A stretch of DNA of 64,000 bases. It comes from a virus. A model generated the notes under the pieces. That model was not told the DNA's origin. It saw only the letters and a program-made list of their open reading frames with translations, and made no database searches. The stretch covers positions 1 to 64,000 of the IMG/VR virus record IMGVR_UViG_3300046796_000370; one strand, 5' to 3'. The position numbers were made by a program, and so were the translations under genes. Below are positions 33,850 to 43,704 of the stretch, in pieces (position 1 is the first letter of the stretch; every line of letters begins with the position of its first letter).

Positions 33850-34760
33850 TATCCGATCCGTGCTAATGAGTTTTTACTTGGCCCTTTTTCAGTCATAATC
33901 CTAGCATACTGTCCCTTCTTACCGTCTCCACCAACATAAACCTTTTCACCAACAGGAACATTAAGTGTTATCTTTTTTCCTTTTGAATCTACAGTAATGT
34001 TATGATCTGTATCTTTTGATTGCACAGTAGCCAATGCATCTTTATCAAAACTAAAGTTCGTTTTATCGTTATCTTGTTGTTGCTGTTGTGATTGATCTTG
34101 CCCAGACTGACTACCCCCAGCATTGGCAGTATCCAACACTGTTGGTGTCAATAAACTCTGAACTGATACACCACGAGCCTTAGCCATTATCCTACGTTGC
34201 ACGTTCATAGCAGCGGCACGTTGACCTTGTGCATGTTGAATATTACGTGGAATAACTGATTGTTGTTGTCCACTAGTTCCTTGTTGACCTTGTTGACCCT
34301 GTTTCTGTTGTTGAGCTTGCTTAACAAAAGCATTAACGATCCACCCAGCAGGACCAGCCATATGGGTCAACTGATCGACAATACGAGAAGGATTAGCTAC
34401 TTGACTAAGACCATGGAATACCAAAGATGTTAAATTACTACGAGGATAAAAATTCGTATTACCACCAGCATCACCAGTTGCACCACCTTGGTAATAATCA
34501 CCAGGAGCCGCATGGCCTTTATCACCAACTTGTGTAGGCTCACGTGAATATTGAGAATGACCCTTCGGTATTTTAACGATCGGTGGTGTAAATATTCCAT
34601 TTGCAGTTTCAAACGCTACCTTGATAAAGTCCTTTGCCACTTCAACTACATGAACAGGCATCGCTTTCGTTTGTTGTTCACGATGATTATTACTCTGGTT
34701 TCGCTGCCACTGGTTAAGGCGCGCTTGAAAGTGATGTTTATGTGAATCATATTTACCCAT
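33849..34760 (-). CDS. Baseplate spike/assembly protein V-like
   Basis: The 303-residue product has an N-terminal basic part, then an OB-fold-like stretch (VAFETANGIFTPPIVKIPKG ... QVGDKGHAAPGDYYQGG) similar to gpV/gp5 spikes. A Gln-rich low-complexity linker (about 145-230) follows. The C-terminal strand repeat, DHNITVDSKGKKITLNVPVG, is of the spike beta-helix kind. It punctures the outer membrane in contractile-tailed phages. The Gln-rich linker is unusual. Confidence 0.7.
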   Translation of the reverse strand: MGKYDSHKHHFQARLNQWQRNQSNNHREQQTKAMPVHVVEVAKDFIKVAFETANGIFTPPIVKIPKGHSQYSREPTQVGDKGHAAPGDYYQGGATGDAGGNTNFYPRSNLTSLVFHGLSQVANPSRIVDQLTHMAGPAGWIVNAFVKQAQQQKQGQQGQQGTSGQQQSVIPRNIQHAQGQRAAAMNVQRRIMAKARGVSVQSLLTPTVLDTANAGGSQSGQDQSQQQQQDNDKTNFSFDKDALATVQSKDTDHNITVDSKGKKITLNVPVGEKVYVGGDGKKGQYARIMTEKGPSKNSLARIG

Positions 34761-35284
34761 TATGGATCAACCTCAAAGGCACCATTTCGATATACCAGTG
34801 TAGATGTTTTGAACACACCAGCCACCATATTTAATCGACGACTGAGAAATCCCATAATATTAACTGGACCAGGATCAGTAGACATTGGAACTGTAAACTT
34901 AATTGGATTGATGTGCATACCGCGATAGAGTCCATTGTAGGTAGTCGGGGTAAATCCTTCTAGTGTGTAATCAACGATTGTGCCAGGAGCAGTAGCCAGT
35001 GCATCAGGTGGTAATGGAATTGGCCAAGTAGTTGGATCTACCATCGTAACTTCTAACACGAGTTGAAATGGATTAAATACCACTGAAGCAAGTCGCCTAG
35101 CCGGTGGTGTTGTAATGAGTGGAACTGTTGTTATCCAAGCACCATTAGAATCATTAACATTAATATAGAACCGCTGTGCAGATACATTCCATGTAACAAT
35201 TATCTTATAGTCATTTCCATCTAATGTAGCAGCAAATTCATATGGGTTTATATTAGAAGGAATAAATGGAACTACAGTCGTCAT
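34760..35284 (-). CDS. Baseplate or tail-plug protein (DUF6983-like)
   Basis: The 174-residue product starts IPFxPSNxxPYEF-style (FIPSNINPYEFAATLDGNDY), then IVTWNVSAQRFYINV, a plug-type beta domain. The middle (about 108-150) contains LEGFTPTTYNGLYRG and FTVPMSTDPGP, matching a segment in the sheath gene at 44566, so a module is shared. It probably forms the inner tail-tip ring. Confidence 0.65.
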   Translation of the reverse strand: MTTVVPFIPSNINPYEFAATLDGNDYKIIVTWNVSAQRFYINVNDSNGAWITTVPLITTPPARRLASVVFNPFQLVLEVTMVDPTTWPIPLPPDALATAPGTIVDYTLEGFTPTTYNGLYRGMHINPIKFTVPMSTDPGPVNIMGFLSRRLNMVAGVFKTSTLVYRNGAFEVDP

Positions 35285-36063
35285 TACGACATCCCAGTAA
35301 ATGGAAATCCTGATATAGGAGTAGCTGCTGGAAAATTCATAAATGTAGATGTTGGTGCTCCTAGAGATGGGAACGCATTTCCTCCAGATATAGCTCCCAT
35401 AGTTTGTGGATTAGCTCCTGTTGCTATATTCCCAACAAGTGTACCAACTTGAGTACCAGTTACAGTTCCATCACTAAATACTTTGTTTGTCAATTTCTGC
35501 ATCAATAAATTCTGAACACCCGCTAATTCAGCAAGTGCCACTAACGGTCTTTCAAAATCAAATCGCCACGCATTTTGCGGTATGGAGTTATTGCCGCGTG
35601 AATTATCTGTCAATGATGTTAAGATCATGTTTTGGTATACATAAGATGGAGTTACAACTGTGTACGTCCCACCTTGAACATTGTGAGCATCCAATGTTGC
35701 TTTCAAAGCTGTCATTACCGTGTTCTTAATTTCCCATGCATTCGGTTTTCGCATCGGTGTATCCATTATTACCGATACAGTTAGAGGTTCACGTATCGTG
35801 GCGTTTGCAGCAACATATTGATTTGCAAATGGATACTTTCCTATAGTCTGGGAAACCAGTGTTCCACCCGGCAACACATTGAATGCACCAAACGCATTAT
35901 CTAAATCATCTATATCATATGGCAAAAGTAACGCTGATCCTGTCACATGAAATAAACTGAGTAATGGCAACGCACCACCAGGAATCTGACTGGCGGCACC
36001 ACCAGTCATAATTATAGGGCAAACTTGATAAGATAATTGAACCGGGGTATTTGCTGTAGGCAT
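35284..36063 (-). CDS. Tail protein, hub or Dit-like
   Basis: The 259-residue product has an N-terminal beta region with IREPLTVSVIMDTPMRKPNAW and a central ALKATLDAHNVQGGTYTVVT. ILTSLTDNSRGNNSIPQNAW and RFDFERPLVALAEL follow. This order (tip-region strands, then DNSR...Q..W.FDFE) is typical of tail-tip proteins in these myoviruses. The last 60 residues are Gly/Thr-rich. It is co-linear with the plug and the tape-measure-like genes. Confidence 0.55.
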   Translation of the reverse strand: MPTANTPVQLSYQVCPIIMTGGAASQIPGGALPLLSLFHVTGSALLLPYDIDDLDNAFGAFNVLPGGTLVSQTIGKYPFANQYVAANATIREPLTVSVIMDTPMRKPNAWEIKNTVMTALKATLDAHNVQGGTYTVVTPSYVYQNMILTSLTDNSRGNNSIPQNAWRFDFERPLVALAELAGVQNLLMQKLTNKVFSDGTVTGTQVGTLVGNIATGANPQTMGAISGGNAFPSLGAPTSTFMNFPAATPISGFPFTGMS

Positions 36064-37814
36064 TAGGATGACATCGCATTTGCTGATGTGTGTATATTCG
36101 CTCCAGCAATATTATCTATCCGTAGCGAAGCCGTTCGTGAACTCTGCCAATTGTTTGAATCTAAAGCACCCCCACCTCTTCGACCCCTGCCACCTACATT
36201 TGTCTGGTTAGAAGATAACATTGCCATCATATTACCACCACCGGGATTAGATTTTTGAGCAGCACCAGCAAATTTGGAACTGGCATCTATACTACTTGAC
36301 CCACCTCGCATACCTTGTATATCATAATTCTGAAATGCGTCTCCAGCTCTACCCGGTGTATTCAATATGGGTGGATCCCAAGGTGTTGGCATGTTAAACG
36401 TACGAGCACCACCAGTTCCCCAAGGAATAGTAGGAATGGCAGATGCACCAGAAGCTCCAGATGCACCAGAAGCTCCAGATGCACCAGAAGCTCCAGATGT
36501 AGACGGAATTAATGGTATCCCAGGCATTACCTTACCTGGAAATGGAGCAGGAACAGGCAAGCTTCCTGGCGACACCCCCGGTGTCAATGGTGTCTTTCCA
36601 CCGGGTAATATAGAAGGTGTCGAAGAAGGTGAAGTCATATTAGGGGGTATCGGAGGAGTGTCACCAGCACTGAAATCTTGACTCCCACCTGGAGTTTTAC
36701 TATTACCAGTATCTCCACCACCACCCGTAAAACTCTGTACAAATTTCCAAAACCAACTATTTAAGAGTGCACCTATTTGTGAAACCAAATCACCAACTTT
36801 AGTACCTAATTCAACAAACCATCCTTTTAATGTTTCAAGTGGTTTTTCCATTTCATCAAGTGGTTTGAAAAGATGTTCTGATAACCAAGCTTTATTTCTT
36901 TCTAAAAACTCATCTGCCCATTTATTCGCATCTTTATTTGTTGACAAATTAGTCAAGAACGTCATCTTTTCTGCTACCCAAGTCAATCCTTTAGCAAGAG
37001 GCACTAATGCTTCCGCCATTCTATTAATGAAATTATCAGAAAAGTTCTTCCACGCTTGACCTAAATCAGTCCAAGCATCCTGGGCCGTCTTTGTCATTTC
37101 AGCAGGTTTGTTTTTCATCAAATCCTGCATCTTATTCCACTCTCCACGACCACCTTCACCGGTCACTCGTGCGATAACATCCTCACCAATAATATTTCCT
37201 GCACCTCTTGCCAAAGCCTCCTGCATCGGGTTTGCAGATGTCTCTCCTATTTTAACTAAATGCTCCATAAATTTTTCATACATTCTTTCAACTTTATCTT
37301 TTGGGTCATAATCTCCTTGAAGAACACCTTGTAATCCTCTCAATTGAGGAATTACACCAGCTTTTCCTAATGCAATATTTGTTAGAGCAGTTCTTGAATT
37401 AGGATCTACAACACCACCAGCACGAATCGCAGCCTGATTAGCTCCCTGATCGCCTCCTAATAGTGATTGCTGTCGACGTTGCTGAACAACAGCTTCTGTT
37501 AACTTATTGATTCCATGCATCCCAGCACCAGTGCCTAGCATTGCACCGATACCATATATGAGTGTGAACCATCTGCCAAAATGAGTTGTGATTTGATTAA
37601 TGGTTCCTAAAGCTGTTCTAGTAGCATTCTGCACACCTTGAACAGCGGTCGTTAGTGTTTGAATTTGTTGTGATGTTTGATTAACGACATTTTGGACACC
37701 TTGAAATTGCGTCAACAATTGTGTCATCGTATTCGACAAAGCTGTCACATTCTGCTGAAATGCAGCAAACTGTGAAGCATTAACTTGAACTGTTAGTGTG
37801 GGTTGTCGGGCCAT
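36063..37814 (-). CDS. Tape-measure-like tail protein, second and smaller
   Basis: The 583-residue product has an N-terminal coiled-coil helix (NVTALSNTMTQLLTQFQGVQ), a glycine-rich membrane-like segment (FTLIYGIGAMLGTGAGMHG) and a long helical middle. A Pro/Gly-rich linker follows with GASGASGASGASGASGAS-type repeats at 36430-36500, then a basic tail. The layout mirrors the large tape measure at 39147. It could be a partner ejected with it or a hub-linked scaffold. Confidence 0.55.
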   Translation of the reverse strand: MARQPTLTVQVNASQFAAFQQNVTALSNTMTQLLTQFQGVQNVVNQTSQQIQTLTTAVQGVQNATRTALGTINQITTHFGRWFTLIYGIGAMLGTGAGMHGINKLTEAVVQQRRQQSLLGGDQGANQAAIRAGGVVDPNSRTALTNIALGKAGVIPQLRGLQGVLQGDYDPKDKVERMYEKFMEHLVKIGETSANPMQEALARGAGNIIGEDVIARVTGEGGRGEWNKMQDLMKNKPAEMTKTAQDAWTDLGQAWKNFSDNFINRMAEALVPLAKGLTWVAEKMTFLTNLSTNKDANKWADEFLERNKAWLSEHLFKPLDEMEKPLETLKGWFVELGTKVGDLVSQIGALLNSWFWKFVQSFTGGGGDTGNSKTPGGSQDFSAGDTPPIPPNMTSPSSTPSILPGGKTPLTPGVSPGSLPVPAPFPGKVMPGIPLIPSTSGASGASGASGASGASGASAIPTIPWGTGGARTFNMPTPWDPPILNTPGRAGDAFQNYDIQGMRGGSSSIDASSKFAGAAQKSNPGGGNMMAMLSSNQTNVGGRGRRGGGALDSNNWQSSRTASLRIDNIAGANIHTSANAMSS

Positions 37815-37817
37815 GTG

Positions 37818-39146
37818 CTATAAAGGAAGATTAGGGACCGGGTTTTGTTTCAGTTGTTCAGCTACAAGTTCTGGTGTTAAAGAAATCAAACCACCAACTG
37901 GATTACCTTCAATAATCGTACACCAGCTATTGCCATCAGGATTACGAAAATCACCAATATGACGAACATGCTGTACCCGAATTGTTGTTGGTATCGTAAT
38001 ATTGCTTATTTGAGCACTGGTTGCGAAAGGTAAATTACCTTCTGGTCCAACATTATATATCGTTGCCGGTAGTGTGACATCTGTATTAATGTCTATATCA
38101 TTCCGCATTACGACTTTAACTTGTACAAGATAACGACCTACCCACGTTGGCTGACCAATAAGATCACCAGCAGTTACATCTGTAGTTCCAAATGCTTTTG
38201 TTCCATCCCAAATATCTAAAGACAAACCCTTAGAACTTGCAGCAACACCTAAATAGTTCTTATCACCTTGTGTTGCACCAAGTATCGACTGACTTAATTT
38301 ATTTAGATAACCTATATACTGAGTCATATTCTGATACATACCAGCATCTTGATAAGCTAATTTCAGCGATGGATGAATAGCTATTCGCAAAGGTACACCA
38401 GAAAGTGCTTTAGAAAGAGTTTGCTGAATAGCACCAGACAATGGCATATTTGGCAACAAATTGTGAATTAGATTAAGCGGGTTGGTGATGCCAGGAGTGC
38501 CGCCGCCAATAAAATTAGATATAGTTCCACCTATAAAATTAGCAAATCCACCCCCACCTCCACTTCCACCAAGCCCACCTCCACCAGCTTCCATTCCAGT
38601 TACCGTTGGTCTCAATGCTGCAAACGAAGTTCTCGATCTAGCATATCGCATCCGATCAATAGACCGCGCACCAGTACGAGTTAACGATTGAGCACCAGCA
38701 CCACCTCCACTGTCACCACCACCTCCACTGTCACCACCACCTCCTCCACCTCCACCTCCACCACTATCTTTACTATGCGCAGCAGCAATAACAAATCCTA
38801 TGGACATATTGGTTCCAACCCAATTGCCATAGCATTGTTGAATAGTTCCACGAAGTAATAGTCCTTGATGGCGAGATTGATATACCGATAATGGTAACCC
38901 GATTTTACTCATACCACCTTCTATAGTGATTTGCTTATCAATTAACTGATTACAGTTTTTGATCTGTTCCCACGAAACACCATGAATTTCTAAAGTAGAA
39001 TTATTAGACGGGGCATCTCTTGTTGACCATAACTCTAACATCATTTCTATTTGCTGGGCATTAGGATCATTCTGACCATTAGGAAATGAATCCCAAGGCC
39101 CATACAAACCACTTCCACCATCAATCGTTATACGGTAATATCGCAT
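37818..39146 (-). CDS. Baseplate hub (gpD-like) with glycine-rich linker
   Basis: The product has 442 residues. The N-terminal domain has ITIDGGSGLYGPW and TLEIHGVSWEQIKNCNQLID, resembling gpD/gp27 hub strands. It is followed by a glycine/serine-rich linker (about 130-155, with long G runs). A basic SRTSF segment follows, and a second Gly-rich patch (about 185-200). The C-terminal part, LIGQPTWVGRYLVQVKVVM and IRVQHVRHIGDFRNPDG, returns to hub folds. The linker is exceptionally long and rich in glycine. Confidence 0.6.
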   Translation of the reverse strand: MRYYRITIDGGSGLYGPWDSFPNGQNDPNAQQIEMMLELWSTRDAPSNNSTLEIHGVSWEQIKNCNQLIDKQITIEGGMSKIGLPLSVYQSRHQGLLLRGTIQQCYGNWVGTNMSIGFVIAAAHSKDSGGGGGGGGGGDSGGGGDSGGGAGAQSLTRTGARSIDRMRYARSRTSFAALRPTVTGMEAGGGGLGGSGGGGGFANFIGGTISNFIGGGTPGITNPLNLIHNLLPNMPLSGAIQQTLSKALSGVPLRIAIHPSLKLAYQDAGMYQNMTQYIGYLNKLSQSILGATQGDKNYLGVAASSKGLSLDIWDGTKAFGTTDVTAGDLIGQPTWVGRYLVQVKVVMRNDIDINTDVTLPATIYNVGPEGNLPFATSAQISNITIPTTIRVQHVRHIGDFRNPDGNSWCTIIEGNPVGGLISLTPELVAEQLKQNPVPNLPL

Positions 39147-42100
39147 TTATTCTACTGATTCTTCAGCATATTGCTCAGCCGGTGGTTGCTGCTCAGGAGA
39201 AATATAATGCATATCTTCCCTCTGAGATTTCAACCGTTTCAATTCTGCACCATACGCCTTTCTAGCCGGCTCACCTCTATCACGAGTAAGTCCGAACCAT
39301 TTAGTACCAGCACCTCCCTGTTTAGCACTAACTCGAAATGCTTCAAAATTACCAGCACCTACCTTACTAAACAAAGATGAATATTTTAATTTCGTATATT
39401 CTGTCACTGCCCCAGTTTGCTCTTCCAATGTTGATGCTCCACCTTTACCACCACCATTAAGATGCTTAGCTGTATTTGGGTCCATTCCCAACTTAATACC
39501 CTCTTCAACATCATTTTGATTCATCTGATAGTAACCATAATCGGCTGCACGTTCACCTTCCTTTTTAACATTCGCATTAGCTGCTATGATTTTACCGCTC
39601 GGCAATTTAATCGGTACAGGGCTATTATATTCTTCTCTATAAGCTTCCTTTTGACTAAACCCAGTTTCAGTTTGTCCAATAGCATGAACAGCAGCCTTTT
39701 GTCTTTCCTCTGGTGTTGCATCATCTCTTAATGGGGCTGGTTTAGCCTCGATGGTCTTTTGATTACGTGGAATTCTAGCTGCCCCAGGTCGCCTTATTAT
39801 GTCTGGGCGAGAATGTTCCTCAGGAACAATAACACTAGAATCAGGTTCTATGTTAACATCATGGTCAGAACGATTATCTATTGTTGCTCCTTTGTTTAAA
39901 GACCCACCACCATGATGATCTTCTTCTTGTACACCATTTGGTGAACCATGGTTCTTTACTTTAATTTTATGATCCTCCGCCTCATCACTATCACCGCTAT
40001 GATCTGATTCTCCCTGTTCTCCAGGCCATGGCTTTGTAGTAGCAGAAGGTTTAGTCCCAGGTGTTTGAACTGGTGCATTTTCTGGCCACGGGCTTGATGC
40101 AGGAGCAGTAGAAGGTCCTACATTAGATGATGCAGGCGGGTTGTTTTGAATATCAAATTCATTTTTTGTCATAATAGAAGCACGGCCATTTGGCTGAATA
40201 GACAAAACCAATGAACCAGTTTTCGCTTTCGCTAATAGAGCGGCTCTAAATGCGGGCCATTGTGCAGAAGGAATACCAAAACAACCAGCCGTATACAGTT
40301 CATCAAGACTTCGTGCGCTCCAGGGATGTATCTGTATCCCCACACGAGGATTACCAGGAAATTTAGGATCAGGAATTACACCACCGGGTGCACCAACAGT
40401 AGCAACAGATCCAATGCGTTGACCAACTGGCCCAATATCACCTTCACCAATATGTAATGGAAATGTACCGTATGGAATACTGCCACGTTGCCCACCACCA
40501 GACGCCCATTGAAATGTTTGCCCATCGATTGTAACATCACCTTGCGTATGATAAGGACGATCCAATTGGTTTGGTGAAACACCTAATTGATTACGAATAT
40601 GTGTAGGCACCGGATCTCCAGGCCACACTGGAGGTTGACCTGGAATAGCAGTAGAACCGGGGGTACCTGGGACACCAGGAGTTGCCGGGGGTTGAAAATC
40701 TCTTCCTATTCGACGAAGAGTACCTGCGGGACCAGAAGGATCAACAGTACCACGCTGATGTGACGTAGATGGATGACCACCTGCTATAAACTCTTGATAA
40801 ACAGGATTGGGTCTTCCGTTAATTGTTTCTGGAATTTCTTCATAATGAACATGTCCTAGGCCCACAGTACCAATTCGTTGACCTTGTTGAACTCTAGATC
40901 CTGGTGCAAGCTGTTCAACGGCGGCATGTGCAGCATATCTTCGGACAACGTTATCATCTCCTTTAATAACGATGTAATGATCATAACCTCCTGGATCGTA
41001 ACCAGTATAAAGAACAGTTCCACCATTCATTGAAACAACTGGGCTTCCATTAGGAGCATGGAGATCGTTGCCTGAGTGAGCACGACCACCTCCACTTCTA
41101 GAAGCACCATAAACATTAGATGATCCAATTCCAAAATTATCTACTCCAGGAATTGGAGAAACTAAACCACCAGAACTTCTTTGTTCTGCAGGTCCTCTGG
41201 GTACAGCAGAAGTTACAGGAGCAGTTGGAACTGGATCCCCTGGCCAAACAGGTCCTCCACCAGGAGCAGTAGGGGTGCCATCACGTCTAGCTTTTGCTAA
41301 TCTTTCATTAAATCCACGCAACCAGTATGTATAATTCTGAGTTGGGTCACCAGCCCATGGTAATCCACGCACCGCTTCACGACCATGAGACGTTTGCTGA
41401 GATATCAGCATACGTGCCATACGATCTTGCGCAGCTTTATCGCCATTCTTAGCGCGATTACGCAAATCCATAAAAACAGGATCTTTATCTAAACCTGTTG
41501 ATTTCATACGAGAAAGCCAATAACCCTCCATATACTTTTCTTGTAGCTTGGGACTCGCTAATAATTGCTGGCGAGTTGGTGGTTGTTCACCAAAATACCT
41601 CGCAGCATTAGCAACATCTTCCTCATTATATTGGTAAGCACCAAAGTTTTCATGATACGAATAACGCATTTTACCACGTTGATTATTCATACTGTATTGA
41701 AAACTCGACTCCTGTTGTTGTATCTGACTACGCACAGCATCAATAACACCACGAGGTAATCCTGTTGCTTCTTGAGTTGCTGCAAAGTCATACTCAGTTG
41801 GTGCAGCTTCACGAGCACCGCGCCCCGGTCTTGCAGAAGGCGTAGGTTCTAAAGGTAAAGGTTCACCGGGTTGACCGGGTGCTTGTCGAGTTCCTGGAGT
41901 TTTACCAGGACGAAACGTAGGACCAGTCGGTCTACTAGGTTCACTAGGACCACTTGGTACCGTACTCCTAGGACCTACCCCTGGTCTAAACGAAGGACCA
42001 CTAGGTCTTATTCCTGGTCTAAACGTAGGGCCAGTAGGACGAGTATATCTGGTATCTCTACTATCACGTTGCCCAGGTCCTACTCCAGGTCGAAATCTTG

Positions 42101-43397
42101 GCCCAGGACTGAAAGGTAACCCCTCTGCTTTTGCAGAAGTAACTATAGAAATGTTGGCATTTCTTAAATAATTTTTTAATCGATCAATTTGTTTCCCAAG
42201 ATATGTTATCAATTTCTTTAACTCAAGATTTAGTTCAGTAAGTTTTAGTTTTACAGATTTAATCGTCTTTTTAATTGTAAGAGTAGTATCAGCCGTTATC
42301 CAAGACGACCAATCTGTAGGATCTAAAGGCTTAGGCTTTCCTACTAATCCCTCAGTAATCTTATCTGTGGCTTTTGTCAATATTCTAGCAGTTTCTGTCA
42401 ATACCCAAACTACATTAAGTTCAGTAAGAATATTGATAAATTGATTTGCTGCACCATCCGTTAGCGCTCCCCACTTACGACTAACTTCTAACCACGCCTC
42501 CATTGATTCAGGGGTAGCTTGTAAACCAGGACGAGTAGCATAAAAGCGACGTACCAATAACTGTAGTCGTTCTGGAGACATTTGCCGCAATGATAAAAGA
42601 AACTGAGGGCTCGCAAGTTTAAGTAGTGGACTACCGGGTGGGAGTTGTAACCCAGAAGTAGTATTAGTCAGCATATGTTGCTGCAATGCCACAAGAAGAT
42701 TAACCATAGTTTCTGCCATATCGGCAGATTTCTTAACTTTGAATAATTGAAATATAGCAGCTTGATTACTCGCAAAATCATTATGTATCCTAAATATAGA
42801 TTCCAAAAACATAGGATCTTCTGGTAATTCATTAAATCCAATACGAAATGCACGTAGTCCGCCTACACTGGCACCTATAGCTCTAGCCTGCAAAAGATCC
42901 TTATAGAATGCATCATAAAAAGTTGACGCTAACCATTTCAGAGTACCAATAATCAAAGCAATTGCAGAACCCGCACCGGTTATCGCCATTCCCGCATAAC
43001 CAGCAGCAGACCCTAACGCAATATATCTACCAAAAGTCATAACTGGTCTAATCGATCTTAAAAATCCAGTAACATTTAATAAGTTCGCAATCGGTCTAAC
43101 TGTACGAACAAATGAACGAACATGTGGGCCAAATGTCCACAACATACGATCTACCGAATAACGTATTGTTCTTTCAAATCGAACAAACAATTGATTCATT
43201 TGTTGGAAACGACTAGTAAGATTATGAGTAAAGGTTTGTCGAAATGTTGGAAAAACTGTTGGTGTAGCTGGTCGTTGTGCAGCGGCCATCTGCGCATTGA
43301 GTTGTGTAGTCGCAGCCAGAAGATTATTCATCTGTGCCGCGAAGTTATTCACGGACGTCGCAAACTGCGGCGGTATGGCAACTCTCATTACTGCCAT
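39147..43397 (-). CDS. Tape measure protein carrying several peptidoglycan-active domains
   Basis: The product has 1416 residues. The N-terminus is helical with a hydrophobic segment (about 130-160), as in tape measures. Pro/Gly-rich linkers separate the domains. Near residues 530-720 lies a lysozyme/transglycosylase-like part with E at QQQESSF (about 565). Near 770-860 is an M23 endopeptidase (HSGNDL, HVHYEE). Near 975-1075 is an L,D-transpeptidase-type segment (IHPWS ... TAGCFGI). Near 1237-1390 is a second lysozyme-like domain (GQTETGF ... YGYYQM). It sets tail length and probably opens the cell wall at infection. It follows the tail chaperone frames, as expected. Confidence 0.85.
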   Translation of the reverse strand: MAVMRVAIPPQFATSVNNFAAQMNNLLAATTQLNAQMAAAQRPATPTVFPTFRQTFTHNLTSRFQQMNQLFVRFERTIRYSVDRMLWTFGPHVRSFVRTVRPIANLLNVTGFLRSIRPVMTFGRYIALGSAAGYAGMAITGAGSAIALIIGTLKWLASTFYDAFYKDLLQARAIGASVGGLRAFRIGFNELPEDPMFLESIFRIHNDFASNQAAIFQLFKVKKSADMAETMVNLLVALQQHMLTNTTSGLQLPPGSPLLKLASPQFLLSLRQMSPERLQLLVRRFYATRPGLQATPESMEAWLEVSRKWGALTDGAANQFINILTELNVVWVLTETARILTKATDKITEGLVGKPKPLDPTDWSSWITADTTLTIKKTIKSVKLKLTELNLELKKLITYLGKQIDRLKNYLRNANISIVTSAKAEGLPFSPGPRFRPGVGPGQRDSRDTRYTRPTGPTFRPGIRPSGPSFRPGVGPRSTVPSGPSEPSRPTGPTFRPGKTPGTRQAPGQPGEPLPLEPTPSARPGRGAREAAPTEYDFAATQEATGLPRGVIDAVRSQIQQQESSFQYSMNNQRGKMRYSYHENFGAYQYNEEDVANAARYFGEQPPTRQQLLASPKLQEKYMEGYWLSRMKSTGLDKDPVFMDLRNRAKNGDKAAQDRMARMLISQQTSHGREAVRGLPWAGDPTQNYTYWLRGFNERLAKARRDGTPTAPGGGPVWPGDPVPTAPVTSAVPRGPAEQRSSGGLVSPIPGVDNFGIGSSNVYGASRSGGGRAHSGNDLHAPNGSPVVSMNGGTVLYTGYDPGGYDHYIVIKGDDNVVRRYAAHAAVEQLAPGSRVQQGQRIGTVGLGHVHYEEIPETINGRPNPVYQEFIAGGHPSTSHQRGTVDPSGPAGTLRRIGRDFQPPATPGVPGTPGSTAIPGQPPVWPGDPVPTHIRNQLGVSPNQLDRPYHTQGDVTIDGQTFQWASGGGQRGSIPYGTFPLHIGEGDIGPVGQRIGSVATVGAPGGVIPDPKFPGNPRVGIQIHPWSARSLDELYTAGCFGIPSAQWPAFRAALLAKAKTGSLVLSIQPNGRASIMTKNEFDIQNNPPASSNVGPSTAPASSPWPENAPVQTPGTKPSATTKPWPGEQGESDHSGDSDEAEDHKIKVKNHGSPNGVQEEDHHGGGSLNKGATIDNRSDHDVNIEPDSSVIVPEEHSRPDIIRRPGAARIPRNQKTIEAKPAPLRDDATPEERQKAAVHAIGQTETGFSQKEAYREEYNSPVPIKLPSGKIIAANANVKKEGERAADYGYYQMNQNDVEEGIKLGMDPNTAKHLNGGGKGGASTLEEQTGAVTEYTKLKYSSLFSKVGAGNFEAFRVSAKQGGAGTKWFGLTRDRGEPARKAYGAELKRLKSQREDMHYISPEQQPPAEQYAEESVE

Positions 43398-43398
43398 A

Positions 43399-43704
43399 TC
43401 ACGCTTTCCACATCGCTATCATATATCGTTGCTGCCATTGAAGCCGGGTACTATGAGGCCATGATAATTCAAATTGATCGAAGAAGCTGCTAAACCCTTC
43501 ATCCATTACCCATGACAAACAAGACTGAATTACTGATTCACTGCCATTGGCTGATTCTCTCCAATAGTCTCTTCCCGCATCGATGTCTGCAATAAATTCA
43601 TGTATTCCGTAATACTCGATAAGGTAGTTTGCGCGCCCCAGAGTGTGCTCAAGCCTTCCAGCGCCACTGTCAATTCGGCTTTCAGGTGAATCGACGAGGC
43701 ACAA
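43399..43704 (-). CDS. Tail assembly chaperone extension, -1 frame
   Basis: The frame covers 101 codons, lies -1 relative to the 43530-44105 frame, and overlaps it by 175 nt. Its only start-like codon at 43704 is TTG with no SD, and the frame is open upstream to a TGA near 43775. It continues 131 nt past the stop of the first frame and ends 2 nt before the tape measure gene. This is the G/GT layout. No canonical slippery heptamer was found; GAATTTA at 43593-43599 is the closest. Confidence 0.55.
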   Translation of the reverse strand: MCLVDSPESRIDSGAGRLEHTLGRANYLIEYYGIHEFIADIDAGRDYWRESANGSESVIQSCLSWVMDEGFSSFFDQFELSWPHSTRLQWQQRYMIAMWKA

